A DNA stretch of 64,000 bases from Streptomyces luteolifulvus (GCF_008806595.1 NZ_VZRB01000028.1:1-64000); one strand, 5' to 3'; positions 24,190-33,993 are shown, counted from the stretch's first letter. Notes: generated by a model not told the origin, from the letters alone. A program made the numbers and translations.

Positions 24190-26496
24190 TCACTGGCCCG
24201 TCACCACCGCCGCCTGGGGGCGGATCGGCAGGCGGTTGACCGGGCGGCCCGTCGCGGCCCGTACCGCGGAGGCGATCGCGGCCGGGGAGGTGACCACCGG
24301 TACCGCGCTGACCGACTTCGCCCCGAAGGGGGCGACGACGTCACGTTCCTCCACCAGCTTGACGATCCGGATGTCGGGCGCGTCCAGGGCGGTGGGCAGT
24401 GCGTAGCCGGTGAGGTCGGGGTGGCGGACCAGCCCGCGCGCGGTGCGCAGGTTCTCCGTCAGCGCGATGCCCACGCCCTGGGTGACGCCCGCCTCGATCC
24501 GGGCCGCCAGCTGGGTGGGGTTGAGCACCCGGCCGACGTCCTGGGCGAGCGCCAGCTCGACCACCCGTACCGAGCCCAGTTCGATGTCGACGTCCACCAC
24601 CGCGCGGATCGCGCAGAAGGCGAGGCCCACGAAGGCGTCGCCCTGGCCCTCCGCGTCCAGCGGCTCCGTCGGATGCGGGCGGCACTGGGCGGTGGCCCAC
24701 AGTTCCTTGCCGTCCATCGCCTCGGTGACTGTGGTCGACAGCACACCGTCGTACGAGGTGATCTTGCCGTCGGTGATCTGGAGCAGCTCGGTGGACATGC
24801 CGAACTTGTGCGCCAGGGGCTGGAGCAGCTGCGTACGGACCATCTTGGCGGCCCGCTCCACGGCGCCGCCGGACACCCAGGTGTGGCGTCCGCGGCAGCC
24901 CGCGCCGGCCGGTGGCTGGTCGGTGTCGACCGGTGCCACGTGCACCTCGTCGATGCCGAGGGTCTCCTGCACGATCTGGCGGGCCAGGGTCGTGAAGCCC
25001 TGGCCGGTCTCGACGGCCGCGCACAGCACCGTCGCCACGCCGTCCTGGACCCGTACCGTCGCGGTGGAGACCTCGTCGGCGCCCTCCGCGCCCAGCATGT
25101 GCACCATGCCGAGGCCGTAGCCGACGCCCCGGCGCACGGCGCCCGGTTCGCCCGCGCCCTCGGGGCCGCCGGGCAGCAGCCACTCGTCCTCGGGGGTGTC
25201 CTTGGGCAGCGGCGGCAGCGGGAAGTCCCGTACCGCCTGCAGGAGTTCGGCGACCGGTGCCGGGCAGGTCACCATCTGGCCGGTCGGCAGGACGTCGCCC
25301 GTGCCCATGACGTTGCGCAGACGCAGTTCGGCCGGGTCGAGGGAGAGCTTCTTCGCGAGCTTGTCCATCTGCGCCTCGTAGGCGGCGCAGACCTGCATGG
25401 CGCCCTCGCCGCGCACATGGCCGGAGGGCGGGTTGTTGGTGCGGACCGCCCAGCCCTCGATGAAGGCGTTCGGGACGATGTACGGCCCGCAGGCGAACGA
25501 CACGGCGGCGGCCAGCGCCTCCGACGAGGTGTCCGCGTACGCGCCGGCGTCCAGAAGGATCTGCGCCTCGACCTTCACCAGCCGGCCCTCGGCGTCCGCG
25601 TGGTGCCGGTACCGGAGCAGGGTGGGGTGCCGGTGGGCGTGGCCCAGGAAGGATTCCTCACGGGTCGCGGTCAGCTTCACCGGGCATCCGGTCTTCAGCG
25701 CCAGCAGACCGAGCGGGAGCTGGAAGCCCTGGTCCTCGCGGTCGGCGGTGGCTCCGGGCACACCGGTGACGACGACCTTCACGCGCTCGGGCTCCAGGCC
25801 GTAGCAGGCGGCGGCCGTGTCGCGGTCGGTGTGCGGGTCGGTGGAGGCCAGGTACAGCTCGACGCCGCCGTCGGGACGCGGCACGGCGAGGCCGGCCTCG
25901 GCGCCGATGGGTGCCGGGTCCTGGCGGCCGATGCGGTACAGGCCTTCGACGACGATCTCGCCGGCCGCCTCGGGGTTGCCGTGGTGCAGCGGGATGTGCC
26001 GGATCAGGTTGCCGTCGGGGTGCAGCGGCTCGGCCTCGAAGGCCTGCTCGGGGTCGGTCACCGGCTCGAGCACCTCGTACTCGACGATGACGGCGGCGGC
26101 GGCCATGCGCGCGGTGTCGGGGTGGTCGGCGGCGACGGCCGCGATGGGCTCCCCGTGGTGGCGGACGACCTCGGAGGCGAACAGGGGCCGGTCGGCCTTG
26201 CCGCGGCCGTGCAGCGGGCTGCCGGGGACGTCCTCGTGCGTGATCACGGCGCGTACGCCGGGCATCGTGTGCGCGTGGGTGGTGTCGATGGAGACGATGC
26301 GCGCGTGCGCGTGCGGGGAGCGCAGTACGGCAGCCCACAGCAGGCCCTCGGCCCACAGGTCGGCCGCGTACGGGAAGGTGCCCTCGGTCTTGGCGCGGGC
26401 GTCGGCGGGGGGCAGGGAGGCGCCGAGGCCGTGCGGGATCGCGTCGGGGGCGGGGGCTGCCTCCGCGGTGGTCGCGGTGGCGGCTTCGTTGCTCAC
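24190..26496 (-). CDS. Molybdenum-cofactor hydroxylase large subunit (xanthine dehydrogenase-like)
   Basis: The 768-aa large subunit carries the molybdopterin cytosine dinucleotide site and substrate pocket. It opens with an aldehyde oxidase/xanthine dehydrogenase a/b hammerhead domain (FPYAADLWAEGLLWAAVLRS). The Mo-binding core has QGFQLPLGLLALKTGCPVKL, GEGAMQVCAAYEAQMDKLAK and ETGQGFTTLARQIVQ, and the conserved C-terminal Glu region is near GAKSVSAVPV. Length is normal. GTG 26496 overlaps the Fe-S subunit's stop by 4 bp. It probably acts in purine or N-heterocycle oxidation; the substrate is not assigned. Confidence 0.9.
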   Translation of the reverse strand: MSNEAATATTAEAAPAPDAIPHGLGASLPPADARAKTEGTFPYAADLWAEGLLWAAVLRSPHAHARIVSIDTTHAHTMPGVRAVITHEDVPGSPLHGRGKADRPLFASEVVRHHGEPIAAVAADHPDTARMAAAAVIVEYEVLEPVTDPEQAFEAEPLHPDGNLIRHIPLHHGNPEAAGEIVVEGLYRIGRQDPAPIGAEAGLAVPRPDGGVELYLASTDPHTDRDTAAACYGLEPERVKVVVTGVPGATADREDQGFQLPLGLLALKTGCPVKLTATREESFLGHAHRHPTLLRYRHHADAEGRLVKVEAQILLDAGAYADTSSEALAAAVSFACGPYIVPNAFIEGWAVRTNNPPSGHVRGEGAMQVCAAYEAQMDKLAKKLSLDPAELRLRNVMGTGDVLPTGQMVTCPAPVAELLQAVRDFPLPPLPKDTPEDEWLLPGGPEGAGEPGAVRRGVGYGLGMVHMLGAEGADEVSTATVRVQDGVATVLCAAVETGQGFTTLARQIVQETLGIDEVHVAPVDTDQPPAGAGCRGRHTWVSGGAVERAAKMVRTQLLQPLAHKFGMSTELLQITDGKITSYDGVLSTTVTEAMDGKELWATAQCRPHPTEPLDAEGQGDAFVGLAFCAIRAVVDVDIELGSVRVVELALAQDVGRVLNPTQLAARIEAGVTQGVGIALTENLRTARGLVRHPDLTGYALPTALDAPDIRIVKLVEERDVVAPFGAKSVSAVPVVTSPAAIASAVRAATGRPVNRLPIRPQAAVVTGQ

Positions 26497-28121
26497 GCCT
26501 GGCCTCCGTCCGGTCCGTACGCCTCGTCATGCGGCCCCCGGGGCCCGGGCGGGCCGAACGCCGACGGGTTGACGCCGCCGGCTCCCGGGCCCGCCTGGTG
26601 GGGGATGCGTACCCCGTCGCCGTCCTGCTCGGGTTCGTCCGTCCTGGCGTGCGCCTCGCGTTCGGCGACGACCTCCTTGACGGCCTCGACGACGCCCCGG
26701 TAGCCGGAGCAGCGGCACAGGTTGCCGCACAGGGCCTGGCGGGTCTCCAGCTCGGTCGGCGCCGGGTTGCCCTCCAGGAGGTCGTGCACGGTCATCGCCA
26801 TGCCCGGCACGCAGAAACCGCACTGCACCGCGCCGCACCTGGCGAGCGCCCGCTGCACGTCCGAGGGCTGTCCGTCCTCGGCCAGTCCCTCGACGGTGCG
26901 GACCTCGCTGCCGGCCGCGGTCACGGCCGGCACCAGGCAGGACGCGACGAGACGTCCGTCGACCTGAACGTTGCAGGCCCCGCACTCGCCCTGCGAGCAG
27001 CCGTCCTTGGCGCCCGCCAGACCGAGCCGCTCGCGCAGCACGTAGAGCAGCGACTCGCCGATCCAGGCGTCGCTGACGGGCCGTTCGGTGCCGTTGACGC
27101 TCAGCACGTACGAGGCGAGGGGGTGTTCCTCGCCCGGGAGCGAGGGGGCGTCGTCCTCGGCGGCGTCCGCGGGGAACTCGGCGCCATCCACGGGCTCCTC
27201 GGCGGCCCGCCGTCCGGATTCCGCGTCGTCGGCTGCCGCGCCGGGGTCCGCGTGCGGCTCGGCGGCCTCTTCGGCGCCTTCTGGGGCCCGTTGGGCGGCC
27301 TCGGCTCCCTCCGGGACCCCGCCGGTCCCTTGAGCGTCCTGCGAGGCGTCTACGGCGTCATCGGCGGGCGCGGACGCATACGGCTCGGAGGTCTGCGCCC
27401 CGGGCTTCCTGGGCCCGTCCTCGGCCTGGCCCGGCTCGGCGGTCTCGGGCGCGTGCGGTGCGGGCTGCCCGGGTGCGGCGCCGGTCGGCTGCGTCTGCGT
27501 GTGCCCGGGCCCGGCTCCGGTCGCCTCCTCGGCCGCCGGCGCCTCCTGCCCCCAGGGCTGCCCCGTCTGTGTCGCCCAGGGCGCGGGCGCGCCCCCGGGG
27601 AGCGTGGCGGGGGGTGTGCCGCCGCCCCACTGCTCGACCAGCGAGGAGGTGGTGAACTCGCCCGATTCGTCAGGAAGGTCGCCCCCGGCCACCGGGATCG
27701 ACCACTCCCCGGTGACGTCCTGGCCGGGTCCGGCCGGGGCCTCCGTCTGCGCGGCCTCTTCGAAGGTCCACTGGCCGGTGGACCCCGGGTCGTAGGCGAA
27801 CCGCTCGTCCCCGGCGCCCTGTCCGTCGTGGGGCACGGCGTTCGGGTCGGGCCACTGGGTGCCGTCGGCGGGCATCGTCCAGGTGCCCGTCGCCGCCGGG
27901 TCGGTCCCCGCGCTCGTGCCGGGCGCGACCGTTATCTGCGGCGGAACGTATCCGTGACCCGGCGCGGCGAGCGGGCTGTCGGAGGAGGCCAGGAGGGCGT
28001 CGATGCCCCCTTCGGGGAGTTTCACGAAGGCGGTGGCGCCGTCGTCGTAGTCGCCCTGGGGCAGCGGATCCCAGCGGCCGCCGCTCCTCGGCGTGCCCTC
28101 TCCGTGCTGGTCGTCGGTCAC
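26493..28121 (-). CDS. [2Fe-2S] subunit of the Mo-hydroxylase with long N-terminal extension
   Basis: The 542-aa protein has a C-terminal ~200 residues matching a complete xanthine dehydrogenase small subunit. A plant-type ferredoxin domain has CSQGECGACNVQVDGRLVASC (Cys ligands near residue 370), and a second [2Fe-2S] domain has CGAVQCGFCVPGM and CGNLCRCSGY. The first ~335 residues are low-complexity, rich in Ala, Glu, Pro, Gly and Asp, unlike normal family members of about 160-200 aa. GTG 28121 overlaps the previous gene's stop (GTGA), so the extension is inside the operon frame and not a misread start. Its function is unknown. Confidence 0.88.
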   Translation of the reverse strand: MTDDQHGEGTPRSGGRWDPLPQGDYDDGATAFVKLPEGGIDALLASSDSPLAAPGHGYVPPQITVAPGTSAGTDPAATGTWTMPADGTQWPDPNAVPHDGQGAGDERFAYDPGSTGQWTFEEAAQTEAPAGPGQDVTGEWSIPVAGGDLPDESGEFTTSSLVEQWGGGTPPATLPGGAPAPWATQTGQPWGQEAPAAEEATGAGPGHTQTQPTGAAPGQPAPHAPETAEPGQAEDGPRKPGAQTSEPYASAPADDAVDASQDAQGTGGVPEGAEAAQRAPEGAEEAAEPHADPGAAADDAESGRRAAEEPVDGAEFPADAAEDDAPSLPGEEHPLASYVLSVNGTERPVSDAWIGESLLYVLRERLGLAGAKDGCSQGECGACNVQVDGRLVASCLVPAVTAAGSEVRTVEGLAEDGQPSDVQRALARCGAVQCGFCVPGMAMTVHDLLEGNPAPTELETRQALCGNLCRCSGYRGVVEAVKEVVAEREAHARTDEPEQDGDGVRIPHQAGPGAGGVNPSAFGPPGPRGPHDEAYGPDGGQA

Positions 28122-29038
28122 GACAGCGCCCTCCCCAGTGCTCGTCGGGCCAGCGCGGCGACGGTGCGCCGCAGGTGCAGTACGGCGGGCGGAAGCTCTT
28201 GCACGGAGCCGTCCTCGCCCGGGGCCGGGTCGGGGATGCAGGCCGCGGCGACGTACTCCCCGAACGCGTGCAGCGCCTCGGGGACGATCTGACGGTTGTT
28301 GTCCCAGTCGATCAGCCGGCCCACCCACTGTTCGGCCTCCAGGGGCCGCAGGGGCATCGGCGCAATGGCGCCGACCGCGCACCTGACTCCGCGCCGGGCC
28401 GGATCGAGGACGAGCGCGACGGACGCCATCGCCCGGCCCGGACCCGTGCGGCCGGTCGCCTTCAGGAAGACCTGTGGCGCGTGCAGCAGCGGCACGCGCA
28501 CGTAGCCGATGAGTTCACCGCCGCGCAGCATGTCCACGCCCGCCAGCAGGTGCGACACCGGGATCTCCCGGCGGGCTCCGCCCGCGCCCGCGATGATCAG
28601 TGTCGCCTCCAGGGCGGCCAGCACCGGCAGCGCGTCCCCAGCGGGGGCGGCCGAGGCGATGTTGCCGGCCAGGGTGCCCGCGTTGCGGATCTGCGGCGGG
28701 CCCGCGGCGCGCGCGGCGGCCGCGAGCGCCGGGATGAGCGCGGCGAAGTCGGGACGGCCCATCCGCGCGTGCGTGAGGCCCGCGCCGAGCAGCGCGTGAC
28801 CGTCCTGGTACTGCCAGCCGCGGATCTCGCTGATCCGGCCGAGGCCGACCAGGGCGGCGGGCCTGAGCTGCCCGGAGTTCACGGCGGCCATGAGGTCGGT
28901 GCCGCCCGCCACCGGCACGGCTGCGGGCATGGCTGCGAGGGCCGCCACTGCCTCGTCCAGCGTCGTGGGCAGCGTGACGGCCTGCGCCGCCTGCGGTGCG
29001 TGCGTGGTCAAACCGGCTGCCCCTTCCCGCTGCCCCAC
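28118..29038 (-). CDS. FAD-binding subunit of the Mo-hydroxylase (CoxM/XdhB type)
   Basis: The 306-aa medium subunit passes electrons from the Fe-S clusters to FAD. FAD-binding domain motifs are VPVAGGTDLMAAVNSGQLRP (residues ~40-59) and AGPPQIRNAGTLAGNIASAA. It is the first gene of the three-gene operon, FAD then Fe-S then Mo, each overlapping the next by 4 bp. GTG 29038 is used; TTG 29011 is an alternative with a GGGAAGG site upstream. Confidence 0.9.
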   Translation of the reverse strand: MGQREGAAGLTTHAPQAAQAVTLPTTLDEAVAALAAMPAAVPVAGGTDLMAAVNSGQLRPAALVGLGRISEIRGWQYQDGHALLGAGLTHARMGRPDFAALIPALAAAARAAGPPQIRNAGTLAGNIASAAPAGDALPVLAALEATLIIAGAGGARREIPVSHLLAGVDMLRGGELIGYVRVPLLHAPQVFLKATGRTGPGRAMASVALVLDPARRGVRCAVGAIAPMPLRPLEAEQWVGRLIDWDNNRQIVPEALHAFGEYVAAACIPDPAPGEDGSVQELPPAVLHLRRTVAALARRALGRALS

Positions 29039-29247
29039 CTGGTCCTGCCTGTGTTGCCGTACGGTACGTGCTGACAGGGCGGACGTGGCAACTCTGGCAC
29101 ATCTTCGCGGGGCCCGAAGACAGGGGTCCGCTAGGCGGCATTCGCCCCCCTCACCAGGGAGATGGTCCGTTTTCGCACGGCATCACCCGTGAGTACCGAT
29201 TGACACTCTTCGGTGACTCTTGAGGGCTTTTTCCCATACCTCTTCCC

Positions 29248-30873
29248 CTACCTGTTCGGGGGCGGCCCCTCGATCGGGCGGCCGGGCACCCCGGGCCGCT
29301 GCTGCCACGGCAGGGGGCCGGTGGGCGGCCGGTAGGCGACGCCCAGGGCGTCAAGTCGCCGGTAATGGACGGCCATCCGCCGCTCGAACTCGGCGAAATC
29401 CCGCTCCCCGGGGGCCGGAAGCGCACTCCAGGCCACCTCGGCGAAGGCCGCGAGCCGCGGGAAGGTCTGGTAGTCCACGCGCGCGTGGTCCTCCATCACC
29501 TCGGTCCACACGTTGGCCTGCGTGCCCAGCACATGCCCGGCCTCCTGCGAAGTGAGCTCCGGTGGAACGGGTTCAAAGCGGTAGACGTCCTCCAGGGTGC
29601 GCACGTACCCGATGGGCACCGGCTCGTCCGCGCCGCCGTCCTGCCGGTGGTCGAGGTACACCCGCTGCTCGGGGCACAGGACGACGTCGTGTCCGGCCCG
29701 CGCTGCGGCGATGCCGCCCTGGTACCCGCGCCAGGACGACACGGCCGCGCCCTCGGCGAGCCCTCCGTCCAGAATCTCGTCCCAGCCGATGAGCCTGCGC
29801 CCGCGCGCGGAGAGCCACTTGGCGAAGTGACCGATGAACCACGACTGCAGTCCGTCCTCGTCCGCGAGCCCGAGTTCCTTGATGCGCGCCTGCGCCGCCG
29901 GGGACCGCCGCCACTGGTCCTTGAGGCATTCGTCACCGCCGACATGGACGAACTCCGAGGGGAACAGGCCGAGGATTTCCTCGAACACCCCCTCGTAGAA
30001 GCGCAGGGTGTTGTCAGTGGGGGCGAGTACGTTCGCAGAGATCCCCCAGTTGTCCCAGACGGAGAGGGCGGTGGTGTCGATGATGTCGGTGTTGCCGAGT
30101 TCCGGGTACGCGGCGATCGCGGCCTGCGAGTGGCCCGGTAGGTCGATTTCGGGGACGACGGTGATATGCCGGTCGGCTGCGTAGGCGACGATCTCCCGGA
30201 TGTCGTCCTGGGTGTAGTAGCCGCCGTGGGGCTTCTCCACCCACAGCGGTGAGGCACGGTGACCGAATTTTGTGCGCGCCCGCCAGGAACCGGTCTCGGT
30301 GAGTCTCGGGTGGCGCCGGATCTCGACGCGCCAGCCCTGGTCGTCCGTGAGATGGAAGTGGAAGACGTTCAGTTTGTGCGCGGCCATCAGGTCCAGGTAG
30401 CGCAGCACTCCGTCCTTGGGCATGAAGTGCCGGGCGACGTCGAGCATGAGACCGCGCCAGCGGAAACGGGGGGCGTCCTCGATGGTGACGTGCGGAGCGG
30501 CCCAGGTGCGGTCGCGGCTGAGCGGGGCCCTGCGGTACACGTCGGGACCGAGGAGCTGCCGCAGCGTCTGCGCTCCCCAGAAGACACCGGCCTCGCTGCC
30601 GCCCTCGATCAGTACGCCGGTCCAGTCACTGACGAGACGGTACTCCTCGGGGCCGAGCTCGGGGTCGAGTTGGAGCCCGATGCCGTCGCCCTCGGTGTCG
30701 TCGAGCTCCCTGCCCTCGCGCAACGGCAGGCCGGTGGCCTGCCGGAGGACGGTGCGCAGCCAGTGACCGACGCCCTCCGTTTCGGTGCCGGCGTACACCT
30801 GGGAGTGCGCTGTCAGCCGCACTTCGCCGGAACCGGCGACGACGCTGCGGGGGGCCGGAATCACTTCAGTCAC
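29248..30873 (-). CDS. Beta-N-acetylhexosaminidase, glycoside hydrolase family 20
   Basis: The 541-aa GH20 enzyme removes terminal GlcNAc or GalNAc from chito-oligosaccharides. The catalytic Asp-Glu pair sits in FVHVGGDECLKDQW (near residue 310), and the (beta/alpha)8 barrel includes GLMLDVARHFMPKDG and NVFHFHLTDDQGWRVE. An N-terminal GH20b domain precedes it. No signal peptide is seen, so it likely acts in the cytoplasm on imported sugars. GTG 30873 lies one base after the permease stop, so it is the last gene of the sugar ABC operon. Confidence 0.95.
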   Translation of the reverse strand: MTEVIPAPRSVVAGSGEVRLTAHSQVYAGTETEGVGHWLRTVLRQATGLPLREGRELDDTEGDGIGLQLDPELGPEEYRLVSDWTGVLIEGGSEAGVFWGAQTLRQLLGPDVYRRAPLSRDRTWAAPHVTIEDAPRFRWRGLMLDVARHFMPKDGVLRYLDLMAAHKLNVFHFHLTDDQGWRVEIRRHPRLTETGSWRARTKFGHRASPLWVEKPHGGYYTQDDIREIVAYAADRHITVVPEIDLPGHSQAAIAAYPELGNTDIIDTTALSVWDNWGISANVLAPTDNTLRFYEGVFEEILGLFPSEFVHVGGDECLKDQWRRSPAAQARIKELGLADEDGLQSWFIGHFAKWLSARGRRLIGWDEILDGGLAEGAAVSSWRGYQGGIAAARAGHDVVLCPEQRVYLDHRQDGGADEPVPIGYVRTLEDVYRFEPVPPELTSQEAGHVLGTQANVWTEVMEDHARVDYQTFPRLAAFAEVAWSALPAPGERDFAEFERRMAVHYRRLDALGVAYRPPTGPLPWQQRPGVPGRPIEGPPPNR

Positions 30874-30874
30874 G

Positions 30875-31720
30875 TCAGTCCTTCACCGCTCCGCCCAGCC
30901 CCGAGACCAGGCGTCGTTGTACGAGTACGAAGAAGACCAGCACCGGAATCGTCATCACCGTGGACGCGGCCATCACACCGCCCCAGTCCGGCTCGTCCGG
31001 CTTGAAGAACACCAGCAACGCCATCGGCAGGGTCGACCGGGACATGTCGCTGATGATGAACGACTTGGCGAACAGGAAGTCGTTCCAGGCCGAGATGAAG
31101 GAAAACACGCTCGTGGCCACGAGCCCGGGGAGTACCAGCGGGAAAAGGATCTGCCACAGGAATCGCGCACGGCTCGCCCCGTCGATGTACGCGGCCTCCT
31201 CCAGCGTCTCCGGCACGGCTTTCACGAATCCCCGCAGCATCCAGATCGCGAACGGCAGCGAGAAGGCGATGTGCGGCAGGATCAGCGACCCCAGGGTGTT
31301 CAGCTGCCCGAAGTCCCGCATAAGGAAGAACAGCGGGATCGTCAGGGCCTCCACGGGCACCGTCTGAGCCACCAGAAACATGATCAGCAGGGTGGTCCGG
31401 AAGCGGAAGCGGAATCTCGTCACGGCGGTCGCCGCGAGAAACGCGATCAGTGCCGAGACGACCACGACGGAGCAGGCGACGACAAGGCTGTTGACGAAGT
31501 ACCGGCCGAATTCCTGCTGTCCGAAAACGCGTCGGAAGGAATCCAGGGAAGGCGACGCGGTCCATGGACGCGGCTCGGCCGACTCGATCTCCCCGGCCGG
31601 TTTGAAGGCGCCGAGCACCATCCAGTAGAGGGGGAACGCGACGACGAGGGCGGTCAGCAGCGCCGAGGCCTCGGCGGCCAGCCTCCACGGACGCCGCACC
31701 CTCCGCCGTACAGGATTCAC
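30875..31720 (-). CDS. Sugar ABC transporter permease (MalG/CUT1 type)
   Basis: The 281-aa inner-membrane permease has six helices and the EAA loop LEEAAYIDGASRARFLWQIL near residue 190. GTG 31720 overlaps the upstream permease stop by 4 bp. It works with the permease at 31717-32610 and the lipoprotein at 32607-33902. No ATPase is in the operon, which is normal for Streptomyces CUT1 systems that share MsiK. Confidence 0.93.
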   Translation of the reverse strand: MNPVRRRVRRPWRLAAEASALLTALVVAFPLYWMVLGAFKPAGEIESAEPRPWTASPSLDSFRRVFGQQEFGRYFVNSLVVACSVVVVSALIAFLAATAVTRFRFRFRTTLLIMFLVAQTVPVEALTIPLFFLMRDFGQLNTLGSLILPHIAFSLPFAIWMLRGFVKAVPETLEEAAYIDGASRARFLWQILFPLVLPGLVATSVFSFISAWNDFLFAKSFIISDMSRSTLPMALLVFFKPDEPDWGGVMAASTVMTIPVLVFFVLVQRRLVSGLGGAVKD

Positions 31721-32610
31721 AGATCCTCCCCCTGCCGGCGCAGCAGCCGCAGATACCCGAGCGTGACCGCCAGCAGGATCAGCAGCGTCACCACGCCGAT
31801 CGCCGAACCGAGGCCGTACTCGGACGAAGCGAACGCCTGCTGATAGGCGTACACGTTCAGGACGAGGTTCTGGCCCGCGATGCCGCCGCCGTTGGTCATG
31901 ACGTAGATCTGGGTGAAGACCTTGAAGTCCCAGATGACGGACTGGATGGTGACGACGGTCAGGACCGGCCGCAGCATCGGCGCGAGCACGGACCGCCAGA
32001 TACGCCACTGCGAGGCGCCGTCCAGGGCGGCGGCCTCCAGCACCTCGGCGGGTACGGCGCGGATCCCGGCGTACACCGTGACCATCACGAACGGGAAGGA
32101 GCACCAGACGACTTCGAGCAGAACGAGGAGGAAGGCGCTGCCGCGCCCGTACGTCCACGAGTGGTCGCCGATCCCGAGGACCCTGTTCACCGGTCCGAAG
32201 TCGGGGTCGAAGAGGAACAGCCAGACCGTGGAGCCCGTCACCGCCGGGGTGGCCCACGCGCCCAGCGCGGCCAGCATCAGAGCGAGCCGCGGCAGGGCAC
32301 GCACGCGTGTGAGCAGCACGGCGAGCGCACAGCCCACCGCCAGCGTCGACACGACGCACGCCGCGGCGAAGAACACGGTCGCCAGCAGCACCTGCCAGAA
32401 CTGCCCGTCCCCGAACAGCTCGGCATAGTTCCCGAACCCCAGAAAGACCGTCGGCTCGCCCCCGCTGACCTGGGCCTGGGTGTACCGGAAGAGAGAGATC
32501 AGTCCGAGTTGGTAGATGGGGTAGGCAAGCAGAGCACCGAGGACGACAAGAGCCGGGGCGAGATACAACCAAGGTGCACTGCCACCCCCCGGCCTACTGG
32601 GCACCGTCAC
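31717..32610 (-). CDS. Sugar ABC transporter permease (MalF/CUT1 type)
   Basis: The 297-aa permease has six helices, the first as LYLAPALVVLGALLAYPIYQ, and the EAA loop VLEAAALDGASQWRIWRSVL near residue 190. GTG 32610 overlaps the stop of the binding-protein gene, so expression is coupled through the whole operon. Confidence 0.93.
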   Translation of the reverse strand: MTVPSRPGGGSAPWLYLAPALVVLGALLAYPIYQLGLISLFRYTQAQVSGGEPTVFLGFGNYAELFGDGQFWQVLLATVFFAAACVVSTLAVGCALAVLLTRVRALPRLALMLAALGAWATPAVTGSTVWLFLFDPDFGPVNRVLGIGDHSWTYGRGSAFLLVLLEVVWCSFPFVMVTVYAGIRAVPAEVLEAAALDGASQWRIWRSVLAPMLRPVLTVVTIQSVIWDFKVFTQIYVMTNGGGIAGQNLVLNVYAYQQAFASSEYGLGSAIGVVTLLILLAVTLGYLRLLRRQGEDL

Positions 32611-33902
32611 CCGGCGGAGCCAAACGCCTCGTTCATCTTCACCGCCGCGTCCTTCGACGCCGCGCCCACAGTCTTCTTACCGCTGATGACCTCCTGGAAC
32701 ATGGTCGGCAACACCAGCGAGGAGTCGATCCGCGCCCACGCGGGCGAGGCGGGCACGAACTTCGTGCCGGCGACCAGCGTCTGCACGAAGGGCTTCACGA
32801 AGGGCGCCTTCGCGGCCACCCGCTGCCGCACATCCACGTAGGTGGGCAAGAACCCCATCGCCTCGAACAGCGACGCCTGCGTCTCCTTCGACGCAAGGTC
32901 CTCCATCAGATCGACCGCCAGCGTGCGATGCGACGTGCTCTTCAGTACGCCGATGTTGTTGCCGCCCGCGAACGCCGGGGCGATCGACCCCGCCGCCACC
33001 CCCGGCAGCGGTACGACCGCGTACTTGCCCTTCACTTTCCCCGCCTCGACGGCGGCATGGCTGAAGTCGCCGCCGATCGCCATGCCCGCCTTGCCGGCGG
33101 CGAACGCGGTGACCGTGTCGTTGCCGCCCATTCCGGCGCACTTGGCGGGGGGACAGTTGTGGTCAGCGAACAGCGAGGTGTACGCCTTGATGCCCTTCTG
33201 GGCCGCCACGCTGTCGATGGCGGAGGCGTACGAACCGTTCCTGCCGGTGGCGATCTCGCCGCCGTTCGCCCATACGAACGGCATCGCGCCGTATGTGTAA
33301 GCGCCGCCGACGACCAGCCCGTACAGATCGGGCCTCGCGTCGCGGATCTCGCGGGCCGTGGACGCCAGCTCGGCCATGGTCCGCGGAACGTGCAGGCCCA
33401 GGTCCTCGAAGACATCGGTGCGGTAGTACAGGGCGCGGACGCCGACGTAGAAGGGAGCGCCGTAGACCTTGCCGTCCACGGTGACCGACTGTCTGGCGGT
33501 CGGGTCGGTGTCCTTGGCCTCGGTCCAGTCGCCGAACTCCTCGGTCACGTCGAGGAGTCCGCCGTCGTGGACATAGCCGGCGGTGTCGGTGTTGCCGTAC
33601 TCCATGACGTCGGGAGCGGACTTCGTGTCGTTGAAGGCGGCCTTGACACGCTGGGCGCGGGTGTCGACCGGGATGTACTCGACGTCGACCTTCGTGCCCC
33701 GGTGGGCCTTCTCGAAGGCGGCGACGACGGAGTCGACGGCCTTTTCCTTGGGTTTGTTGCCGACCTCCTGGAAGAGCCAGACGCGCAGGGTGCCCGTCTT
33801 CTCGTCCGTGCCGTCGGTGGAGTTGTCGGACGTCTGGGGAGCGCAGGCGGTGACGACCAGGGCGGCGGCCGTGAGCACGGCCAGTCGGACGGGGAGCTTC
33901 AT
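32607..33902 (-). CDS. Sugar ABC transporter substrate-binding lipoprotein (CUT1)
   Basis: The 431-aa lipoprotein has an N-terminal signal MKLPVRLAVLTAAALVVTAC with a lipobox whose Cys (residue ~20) is lipidated. The mature domain has family 1 solute-binding features (TGTLRVWLFQEV, then DVMEYGNTDTAGY). It captures the sugar outside the cell and delivers it to the two permeases. ATG 33902 has a GGAGGA site 7 bp upstream; the longer frame is rejected because it would bury the signal. Linkage to a GH20 hexosaminidase and a dre-like site suggests chito-oligosaccharide or GlcNAc-containing substrates. Confidence 0.92.
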   Translation of the reverse strand: MKLPVRLAVLTAAALVVTACAPQTSDNSTDGTDEKTGTLRVWLFQEVGNKPKEKAVDSVVAAFEKAHRGTKVDVEYIPVDTRAQRVKAAFNDTKSAPDVMEYGNTDTAGYVHDGGLLDVTEEFGDWTEAKDTDPTARQSVTVDGKVYGAPFYVGVRALYYRTDVFEDLGLHVPRTMAELASTAREIRDARPDLYGLVVGGAYTYGAMPFVWANGGEIATGRNGSYASAIDSVAAQKGIKAYTSLFADHNCPPAKCAGMGGNDTVTAFAAGKAGMAIGGDFSHAAVEAGKVKGKYAVVPLPGVAAGSIAPAFAGGNNIGVLKSTSHRTLAVDLMEDLASKETQASLFEAMGFLPTYVDVRQRVAAKAPFVKPFVQTLVAGTKFVPASPAWARIDSSLVLPTMFQEVISGKKTVGAASKDAAVKMNEAFGSAG

Positions 33903-33920
33903 GCAGCGATCCTCCGAGCG

Positions 33921-33935
33921 TTGCAGCATATGCAA
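33921..33935. promoter_or_regulatory. Inverted repeat near the sugar operon start
   Basis: TTGCA-GCATA-TGCAA is a perfect 5-bp inverted repeat with AT-rich centre, 19 bp upstream of the lipoprotein start codon. It could be an operator for a LacI/GntR-type repressor. Confidence 0.4.
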
Positions 33936-33993
33936 TGGCTGTTTTGCTCTGCACAACAGACAGGAGGCTAGGGACTACATGACCATGCCGACA

